From Deltaproteobacteria bacterium (lineage in GTDB: Bacteria > Lernaellota > Lernaellaia > JACKCT01), in NCBI GenBank assembly GCA_020845895.1, contig JADLEX010000102.1, forward strand, positions 1-64,000: 64,000 nt of DNA. The letters run 5' to 3'. A program made the position numbers and the translations under genes. The notes beneath the pieces were generated by a model, which ran no database searches, was not told the DNA's origin, and saw only the letters and a program-made list of their open reading frames with translations. Shown in pieces: positions 58,549-64,000 of this stretch; positions within the stretch are counted from its first letter, which is position 1, and each line of letters opens with the position of its first letter.

Positions 58549-58653
58549 ATGAAACGTGCCCTCGTCATGGTTTTGGCTTTGGCCGCGGTTTTGGCGATTG
58601 CCGCCGGCAGTTTCGCCGACTGGGAACTGAAGCAGGTCGGCGGCATCACGTAG
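58549..58653 (+). CDS. Signal-peptide part of the BNR/PKD protein, ended by in-frame TAG
   Basis: These 34 codons encode a typical signal peptide (MKRALVMVLALAAVLAIAAG, cut near SFA) and the first mature residues DWELKQVGGIT, then TAG at 58651-58653. The frame continues without another stop through PSQLYKVWAIDRNHLYVVG into the BNR repeats, so this is the N-terminus of the 58711 product. The mature start WELKQVGG resembles the first strand of a BNR propeller. Without read-through the peptide would be useless, and the rest would lack an export signal. Confidence 0.8.
   Translation: MKRALVMVLALAAVLAIAAGSFADWELKQVGGIT
58651..58653 (+). other. In-frame amber codon just after the signal peptide
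   Basis: TAG lies between ACG (Thr) and CCG (Pro) at codon 35 of the 58549 frame. The downstream frame has no stop for 586 codons. This is the second such interruption in the window, and again the codon follows a Thr codon. Confidence 0.85.
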
Positions 58654-58710
58654 CCGAGCCAGCTCTACAAGGTCTGGGCGATCGACCGCAACCATCTCTA
58701 CGTCGTCGGG

Positions 58711-60414
58711 ATGGGTTTCGACGGCCTGTTCGACGTGTTCAACGAGCACCTGATCCAGCGGAGCACCGACGGCGGCGACACGCTGGAACCCCTGTTCACC
58801 AAGAACATCAACCCGTTCTCCGGCGGCCTTTGCAACTCGTTTTACGCGGCATTCGATCTGCACTTCGACGATCTGTACGAGGGCATGGTGGTCGGCGCGT
58901 GGCACAACAACGAGTCGAACTGTCTGTTGATCTACGAGTCGAACTGGATCGCGAAGACGACGAACGCGGGCGCGGACTGGACCGAATACACGCCGGCGCC
59001 GATCTACGAGGATCACCAGCTCAACGCCCTCGACATTCACGACAGCGGCGTCGGCTTCGCCGTGGGCGACGCCATGAACGTGTGGAAGACCGCGAATGGC
59101 GGCGACACCTGGACGATCTCGAACAATGTGCCGTCGGTGTGGGGCAACGAAGCGCCGCTCCATGACGTGGATGTCGTGGACGAGGATCTCATCTACGTCA
59201 CGTCGGAAATGTTCATCGACGAGATCACGGACGATGACACGGAATTCGAGGAAGATTTTGACGGCGATGTGAACGGCATCCAGGGCGAGCTCCTGCGCAG
59301 CACCAACGGAGGGCAGTCTTGGGAGAGCCTGTTGAGCGACGCGAATCTGGGTTTTCATCAGGTCCAGTTCATCGACGCGTCGCGCGGCTGGTTGCTGGTT
59401 ACGAACGAGGACGCCGAGGTCACGCAGATTCGTTACACCACCAACGGCGCGGCGACGTGGAACAACGGGACGCTCCCGACGATCTCCGGCATCGGAGCGC
59501 CGGGAAGCGGCTACGTCATCGGCGCGTTTCAGATGCTCGACGCCGATATCGGCTGGGCGGTCGGCGGCAGCGACTACGACAACGATCTTGTGATCCTTCG
59601 AACGACCAATGGCGGGGTGACCTGGCAGGCTGATCCGCTCCGAGGAGCGGGGCAACTCTATTCGATTCATATGGCCAACGAGCGCGTGGGTTTTGCCGTC
59701 GGATCGCGCAAGGTAGTTGTGGGCTTTTATGAACCGGGCGATTTTGCGCCGATCGCCGACGCGGGTCCGGACCAGACGGTTCCAGTGGGAACGAACGTGC
59801 ACCTGGACGGCAGCGGCAGCTACGATCCGGACGGCGATCCGCTCACCTACCAGTGGACGCAGCTCTCGGGGCCGAACATCACCCTGGTGACGGACACGAG
59901 CGAGAGCCCGACGTTTGACGCCGACCAGGTCGGTACCATCACGATCCGCCTGGTCGTCGCCGATTACGACATGAGTTCCGCGCCGGACTCGGTGACGATC
60001 GAGGTTGTTGATGAGACGGACGACGACACCGACGACGATGTCGACGACGACTCCGACGATGACTCGGACGACGACTCGGACGACGACGACGATGACGACG
60101 ATTGGATTCCGGACGACGACGAAGACGATGACGGGGACGATGACTCGCCCTTCGACTGCCGGTCGCTCATGTCGATGCTCTACGATGTGTGCGACGCGTT
60201 TCTGACCGATTACGAGACACGCTTCGACGCCGAAAACGCTTGCGATGAAGAGACCGAACCGTGGGATTGCGCGGTCGAGTGCCGCGCGAACAACAGCGAG
60301 TGCGACGGGCTCTTCGAGTGTCTCGAGGATGAGTGCGACGTCGACGTCTCGCGAAACAAGATCGAAGAAGATACCGACGGCGGCGATATTTCGGGCGGAT
60401 GCAGCGCGTTTTAG
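58711..60414 (+). CDS. BNR-repeat / PKD-like / Asp-linker / Cys-rich secreted protein (main part)
   Basis: The frame downstream of the amber codon (first ATG here) encodes 567 residues. It holds at least six BNR/Ycf48-like repeats (RSTDGGDTLEPL, KTTNAGADWTEYT, KTANGGDTWTIS, RSTNGGQSWESLL, RTTNGGVTWQADP and one weaker), then a PKD/REJ-like domain (PIADAGPDQTVPVGTNVHLD). An Asp-rich linker follows (DDDTDDDVDDDSDDD and on), and then a C-terminal domain with nine Cys. The layout suggests a surface-exposed propeller protein with a flexible linker and a disulfide-rich end domain, possibly an anchor. It lacks a signal peptide unless joined to the 58549 segment. Its normal stop is TAG. Confidence 0.85.
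   Translation: MGFDGLFDVFNEHLIQRSTDGGDTLEPLFTKNINPFSGGLCNSFYAAFDLHFDDLYEGMVVGAWHNNESNCLLIYESNWIAKTTNAGADWTEYTPAPIYEDHQLNALDIHDSGVGFAVGDAMNVWKTANGGDTWTISNNVPSVWGNEAPLHDVDVVDEDLIYVTSEMFIDEITDDDTEFEEDFDGDVNGIQGELLRSTNGGQSWESLLSDANLGFHQVQFIDASRGWLLVTNEDAEVTQIRYTTNGAATWNNGTLPTISGIGAPGSGYVIGAFQMLDADIGWAVGGSDYDNDLVILRTTNGGVTWQADPLRGAGQLYSIHMANERVGFAVGSRKVVVGFYEPGDFAPIADAGPDQTVPVGTNVHLDGSGSYDPDGDPLTYQWTQLSGPNITLVTDTSESPTFDADQVGTITIRLVVADYDMSSAPDSVTIEVVDETDDDTDDDVDDDSDDDSDDDSDDDDDDDDWIPDDDEDDDGDDDSPFDCRSLMSMLYDVCDAFLTDYETRFDAENACDEETEPWDCAVECRANNSECDGLFECLEDECDVDVSRNKIEEDTDGGDISGGCSAF
60019..60144 (+). repeat. Asp-rich coding microrepeat (secreted-protein linker)
   Basis: Tandem GAC/GAT codons interrupted by ACC, GTC, TCC, TCG or GGG encode the Asp linker between the PKD-like and Cys-rich domains. 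The pattern matches the linker of the lipoprotein at 9.2-10.5 kb. Confidence 0.85.
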
Positions 60415-60421
60415 GGGCGGC

Positions 60422-61372
60422 TCAAGCGACCGCGCGACGCTCCGACCACCACCACGCATAGAGACCCGCGGCCAGGACGGGGAGGGCGAAGATCACGAGT
60501 TCGCCCTCGCCGGCAACCCCGAACAGCCCCGTCGCGACCGTGAGAAACACGATGCCGAGGGCGATCACGTCGAGTCGGGCGAACCAAGCCCCCGTCGGCG
60601 AGGAGTGCGCCGCGCGGTAGTCGGGCGAGGGATTGCGTGCGACGGACAGGAAATAGGGCAGCATCACGGCGACCGCGAGCATGACGAAATGCGACACACG
60701 GTTGAGTTTGATGAGATGCTGACCATCCAGGGCCTTCTGAGAAAAGTGAATCCCGCCGTGATCGAGCACCACGCGGCGAATTTCGTGAAATCCGAAATGC
60801 ACGGGAAACGGAATCAGTCCGAGCAGCGCCCACGCGCGGTTTTTCAGCCGCGCCGACGTGAACAGCAGCCACGGCGTCAAAAAGTCGAACCCGACCGAGA
60901 ACCACTCTGTGATGCCGCGCTCCACGTCGCGCAACGCGGGTGACGCCTTCATTCCGCGCGGAGGGGACCAATGCCACCAGTCCATGCGTCCGGCGGCCGT
61001 CTCCATGAGCAGCGCGAAACCCATCATCATCGAGCAGGAAAACAGGAGCTGGACGAGCAGATTGTCCTCGTGCGGCTTTCGTCCGGCGAGAAGACGTTCG
61101 GCGATGCTCCAGGAGATGTACACCGCGATGCACCAGCCCATGGCTTCGACCACGCCGGTACGTCCCACGGTCATGACGGACATTTCAAATCGGTACGGGG
61201 GTTTGCCGTTCGTGATCCAATAGACGAGGTTTCCGCGCAGAAGACCGAACCCGATCAACGATGCGAAGAACGCGATCGCCGTCCGTGTTCCGCGCATCTT
61301 CGCGCAGTGAAAGACGATGCAGACGAACGCGATGCTCGCGGGGATCGCGAGGACGAGAAAACTGGCCGACAT
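60422..61372 (-). CDS. Polytopic membrane protein of unknown function
   Basis: This 316-residue protein has about eight hydrophobic helices (FLVLAIPASIAFVCIVFHC, FFASLIGFGLL and others). The segment AMGWCIAVYISWSIAERLL followed by a helix ending in METAAGRMDWWHW resembles, in spacing, the core of the DUF422-type protein at 18.3 kb, hinting at distant relationship. No family is assigned. The start MSASFLVLA at 61372 was chosen as the first helix. The gene stands alone after a 332-base gap downstream of the rsmI unit. Confidence 0.75.
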   Translation of the reverse strand: MSASFLVLAIPASIAFVCIVFHCAKMRGTRTAIAFFASLIGFGLLRGNLVYWITNGKPPYRFEMSVMTVGRTGVVEAMGWCIAVYISWSIAERLLAGRKPHEDNLLVQLLFSCSMMMGFALLMETAAGRMDWWHWSPPRGMKASPALRDVERGITEWFSVGFDFLTPWLLFTSARLKNRAWALLGLIPFPVHFGFHEIRRVVLDHGGIHFSQKALDGQHLIKLNRVSHFVMLAVAVMLPYFLSVARNPSPDYRAAHSSPTGAWFARLDVIALGIVFLTVATGLFGVAGEGELVIFALPVLAAGLYAWWWSERRAVA

Positions 61373-61704
61373 GATGTTTCCCTGAAGTTCGTGGAAGGAC
61401 TTTAACGGGGCTTCACGAACGCGTGCAAGGGGCGTGCGGCGGGGTATGGGCCGGAACCGATCAACGAATGGCCCCAAGGAGCGCGTGAGTTCAACGGGAG
61501 GCAACCATTGTCACGTTTCGCGTCCCTTGGGGCCATTCGCCGAGCCATCGGCGTCTTCAGTCATCTCTCGATTTGAAGGGAAGCAAGGCTCGTGCCGGAC
61601 GAATCCCAATGTCCGTCGACAGAATTTGAGCGTCATTTCGCGCCGTTCGCCGGCCATCGCTCGTGTGCGACACGCGTCGGCGCCGTGAAAATCCGTAACG
61701 CTCC
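61373..61704 (+). other. Gene-free region with long inverted repeat
   Basis: These 332 bases lie downstream of rsmI and upstream of the membrane protein gene, both on the minus strand. The 84-codon plus-strand frame from 61434 spans the hairpin and has no family features, so I reject it. Apart from the inverted repeat at 61465-61539 I see no tRNA, promoter or element. The region may hold the terminator of the rsmI unit and the promoter of the membrane protein. Confidence 0.6.
61465..61539 (+). repeat. Imperfect 21-bp inverted repeat with 33-base loop
   Basis: The left arm CGAATGGCCCCAAGG plus AGCGCG (61465-61485) pairs with CGCGTC plus CCTTGGGGCCATTCG (61519-61539) with two mismatches. No T run follows on either strand, so it is not a classical terminator. 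It could be a structured RNA, a protein-binding site or a miniature-element remnant. Confidence 0.7.
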
Positions 61705-62562
61705 TCAGGATTCTGATTCGTCGTCAATGCGACTTTCCGTGACGACACGATACGCATCCTTTCGCGGGATCCCGCAAAGGATCGCCGCCGCGTCGGCCAG
61801 ATCGCGGTCGGAAAGTTGCGTACGTTCACGAAGCTTACGGAGTTTTTCCGCCAGGTCGGCGTCGGTCGCGCGCTCGCGGCGCGGCGTTTCGACGTGAACC
61901 ACCAATGCGATCTCGCCCGGCACGTCGCGCGACGCGTACTCGGTCGCCAAGTCTGACGCACGGGCACGCCGAGCCTCTTCGTGAAGCTTCGTCAATTCGC
62001 GCGCCACGCACGCCACGGGATCTGCGAGATGCTCACGCAGGTGCTCGAGTGTTCTGACGAGTCGGTTCGCGGATTCGTAGAGGACAAACGTTCCGCCCGT
62101 CGCCATGCGACGCCAGATTTCGGAACGTTTGACCCCTTCGCGTGGAATGAACCCGAGAAACGTGAACTCGTCGCTGGGCAGACCCGACACGGCGAGTGCA
62201 CTGACGGCGGCACAAGCGCCGGGGACGACGCGGACCTCGACGCCCGCTCGGTGCGCGGCATCGACGATGCGATATCCCGGGTCGGAAATGGCGGGATGCC
62301 CCGCGCTTGAGATGAGGCCGATCGTCCGTCCGGCGAGACATCGCTCGATCAACGATTCGGCGCGGTCTATTTCGTTTCCCTCGAAGTACGAAATCATCGG
62401 TTTGCGGATTCCGAACGACGCGAGAAATCGCCCGCTGTGACGCGTGTCCTCGGCGGCGATCAGATCGCATTCGCCGAGTACTTCGACGGCGCGCGGGGGC
62501 AGGTCGCCTCGGTTGCCGATGGGCGTCGCGACCAGCCAGAGCCGACCCACGTTGGCGGTCAC
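61705..62562 (-). CDS. rsmI: 16S rRNA (cytidine1402-2'-O)-methyltransferase RsmI
   Basis: This 285-residue SAM enzyme of the tetrapyrrole-methylase fold methylates C1402 of 16S rRNA. The N-terminus LWLVATPIGNRGDLPPRAVEVL, IAAEDTRHSGRFL, the PGACAAVSALAVSGLPSDEFTFLGFIPR block and LYESANRL are characteristic. The loop normally reading SDAGTPxISDPG here reads SSAGHPAISDPG, with DAGTP changed to SAGHP. The start is GTG at 62562, whose GTGA overlaps the stop of the upstream small membrane protein. The C-terminal RsmI-specific helical domain is present. Confidence 0.95.
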   Translation of the reverse strand: MTANVGRLWLVATPIGNRGDLPPRAVEVLGECDLIAAEDTRHSGRFLASFGIRKPMISYFEGNEIDRAESLIERCLAGRTIGLISSAGHPAISDPGYRIVDAAHRAGVEVRVVPGACAAVSALAVSGLPSDEFTFLGFIPREGVKRSEIWRRMATGGTFVLYESANRLVRTLEHLREHLADPVACVARELTKLHEEARRARASDLATEYASRDVPGEIALVVHVETPRRERATDADLAEKLRKLRERTQLSDRDLADAAAILCGIPRKDAYRVVTESRIDDESES

Positions 62563-63071
62563 GAATCGTGCGGTTTGTCGGCGTCGGGAAATTGGACGCC
62601 GGGGGAGACGGGCGGTTTCTCGGAAACGCGTCGGTACCGTCGGTAGAGACTGAATACCACGAATCCGAGCCCGATCGGGACGAGGATCTTCGGAATCGGG
62701 CCGGGAATCACCAAGCCCGCAATCCCAAGGAACGCGGCGACGTAAAGGGCGAGGTATTCGAGGTTGTTGCGGCCGGAGTCCGCGGGGGGCCGCGGGCCGG
62801 TCATGAACATGAGATTCATGAGCGTCTGCTGGTAACGGCGAAACTGGCGACGCGATTCGACGCTGAAGTCGTCCTTCGCGTCCACAAGCGGGCTGTAGCG
62901 ACGCAGTCCTTCACGCAGCAAACCGCCGCGCGTGATGTGATTGAAATAGTCCCGGTGGCCGTCGTCGGCTTCCGGAGCGGCGAGAACCCGCGCCCAGAGC
63001 CGCTCTTCCTCCGCGAGCAACGCGGCTCGATCCGGCGTCGGAGCGACCGGGGCGGCCGGGATCTCGTCCAT
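62559..63071 (-). CDS. Small two-helix membrane protein of unknown function
   Basis: The 170-residue product has a charged N-terminal cytoplasmic region of about 95 residues (EEERLWARVLAAPEADDGHR). Two closely spaced hydrophobic helices follow (LEYLALYVAAFLGIAGLVIP and ILVPIGLGFVVFSLY), then a basic tail. No family is recognised. Its ATG shares one base with the upstream stop (TGATG), and its stop overlaps the rsmI GTG, so the three genes are translationally coupled. Confidence 0.8.
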   Translation of the reverse strand: MDEIPAAPVAPTPDRAALLAEEERLWARVLAAPEADDGHRDYFNHITRGGLLREGLRRYSPLVDAKDDFSVESRRQFRRYQQTLMNLMFMTGPRPPADSGRNNLEYLALYVAAFLGIAGLVIPGPIPKILVPIGLGFVVFSLYRRYRRVSEKPPVSPGVQFPDADKPHDS

Positions 63072-64000
63072 CACTGGAACCGTTGTTTCTCGACGGCGAG
63101 CTTGCGCGCCTGCACCGTGAGGATGCCGGGGACCTGTTTGGACTTCCCGATCGAGCCGAGATCTTTCACCGTCAGTTTGCCGAGCATCTTTCCCGACATG
63201 TTGATCGGCGTCTTCGGATTCCAGCAGAGCGCGTGGACGACCGCGTAGTTTCTCGTCCAGTCGCGATTGGCGGCGATGACGCGGATGAGCTCTTCCGACT
63301 GCGTCTTGTCCTTGGCGAGCTTCACGATCTCCTCGACCGTGATCTTCGGGTTGCGCAGCACGCACTCCTGCACGAGGCGGATGGGGCTCTTGATGAGGAT
63401 ATTCCGCGCCTCGATATTGCCCTTCATCGCGAGACGCAGTTTGTCGAGCACCGGCAGCCGGTTGACCTTCATCTGAAGCGATTCGCGCACCTGCGGCGCG
63501 ATGTCGTCCTCGGGATCGACGAGCAGATCGGCGGCGAAGTCGTCATCGCGGCTGAAGACTTCTCTCTGGAGTTGCGCGAGGCTGAAATCCGGGGGCAGTT
63601 CGTCGCGCCAATCCGCCGGAATGGGCGACTCGAACCCGTCCGCCATGTACCCGGGGTCGGACACGGTTTCGGTTCGCGGTGTGACGTCGTCGATGATCCC
63701 CGCCGCGCCCGCTTCTTCGTCGATCTCCTGCTCCATGAGCGCGCGACGCTTCTGCGCGAGCACCTCGGTATAGGGCAGGCCGATTTGCAGCAGGAAAAAG
63801 TCACGGGCGCGGTTCAGGACCGAGATCGGCGTGTTGTTGTTGAGCTCGAGCGCTTCGAGGATTTCCGGCATGCGAACGAAGCGGTCTTCGTTCTGGGCGA
63901 TCAGCGTGATGGTGCGTTCGTTCGCGACCTGACCGGCGAGATAGGCAAACGTCTCATCCGCCGTGTTTCGGTTGAGCAGAATCAAGTCGTAAAGCGTCGG
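63071..64000 (-). CDS. Unknown protein, 5' end beyond window edge
   Basis: The frame is open to the window edge with no stop, so the true start is outside; TTG at 63985 is an internal possibility. The visible 309 residues begin with helical repeats (LLNRNTADETFAYLAGQVAN, EILEALELNNNTPISVLNRARDF), then an acidic linker (EEAGAAGIIDDVTP). A C-terminal helical-repeat region follows (LIKSPIRLVQECVLRNPKIT, VEEIVKLAKDKTQSEELIRV, TRNYAVVHALCWNPKTPINM) that looks like HEAT/ARM-type repeats. It may bind proteins or RNA. It heads the unit ending in rsmI. Confidence 0.75.
   Translation of the reverse strand, partial: PTLYDLILLNRNTADETFAYLAGQVANERTITLIAQNEDRFVRMPEILEALELNNNTPISVLNRARDFFLLQIGLPYTEVLAQKRRALMEQEIDEEAGAAGIIDDVTPRTETVSDPGYMADGFESPIPADWRDELPPDFSLAQLQREVFSRDDDFAADLLVDPEDDIAPQVRESLQMKVNRLPVLDKLRLAMKGNIEARNILIKSPIRLVQECVLRNPKITVEEIVKLAKDKTQSEELIRVIAANRDWTRNYAVVHALCWNPKTPINMSGKMLGKLTVKDLGSIGKSKQVPGILTVQARKLAVEKQRFQ

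Noticed and set aside
57724-60459. 911-codon minus-strand open frame opposite the response regulator and BNR gene
   Set aside because: It spans several real plus-strand genes in antisense and shows no domain; it survives because Asp and Gly codons give few antisense stops.

Overview
The window is GC-rich DNA from a Gram-negative bacterium: it encodes a TonB-dependent receptor, an outer-membrane beta-barrel ending in Phe, several lipoproteins with lipoboxes and a sigma-54 two-component pair. Two secreted proteins carry long Asp-Asp-Asp-Thr/Ser linkers, which I associate with deltaproteobacterial, Myxococcota-like and related uncultured lineages; that placement is inference. No tRNA, rRNA, CRISPR array, transposase or phage gene is visible. 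Coding density is high, and many neighbours share ATGA or TGATG junctions.

Layout. 1-1.4 kb: end of thiamine genes thiH-thiE. 1.4-5.6 kb: minus-strand set of a GT39-like glycosyltransferase, a UbiA-like prenyltransferase and an unknown protein. 5.7-10.6 kb: TonB receptor diverging from a polyprenyl-phosphate sugar-phosphate transferase, then an Asp-rich lipoprotein. 10.6-18.1 kb: minus-strand run of a membrane gluzincin peptidase, a TPR-beta-barrel protein, thioredoxin, MtaB, MnmA and a PAS sensor. 18.3-20.1 kb: a carotenoid-hydratase-like (DUF422-type) membrane protein and a lipoprotein. 20.2-23.1 kb: CoA-binding protein, O-acetylhomoserine sulfhydrylase, cupin and a YciO/TsaC-like protein. 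23.3-30 kb: a likely surface-glycan locus with two paralogous polytopic membrane proteins flanking a methyltransferase, then GT2, a left-handed beta-helix protein and WecE. 30-37.5 kb: mixed metabolism (CaiB/BaiF racemase-like protein, aldo-keto reductase, six-hairpin glycosidase, 3-hydroxyacyl-CoA dehydrogenase). 37.7-42.5 kb: a very large PAS-GGDEF-HD-GYP protein cut by one in-frame TAG. 42.7-48.5 kb: flavin-fold protein, PPDK, enolase and a transsulfuration enzyme. 48.6-58.5 kb: DUF4388-like protein, S49 peptidase, zinc peptidase, LigA, acylphosphatase, histidine kinase, sigma-54 regulator and a Cdd1-like protein. 58.5-64 kb: a secreted BNR/PKD/Asp-linker/Cys-rich protein, also cut by one in-frame TAG, a membrane protein, RsmI and two unknowns.

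The most unusual signal is the pair of single in-frame amber codons (41158-41160 and 58651-58653) in two otherwise intact reading frames, although nine other genes here use TAG as their ordinary stop. Other candidates are a small structured RNA unit at 34.03-34.18 kb, a structured leader at 42.56-42.68 kb with a core resembling a cobalamin riboswitch, the twin membrane proteins at 23-27 kb, and the TPR-beta-barrel plus peptidase pair.

Start codons were chosen by ribosome-binding site, signal peptide and overlap logic. All promoter and RNA calls come from reading the sequence by eye; no searches or folding were run.
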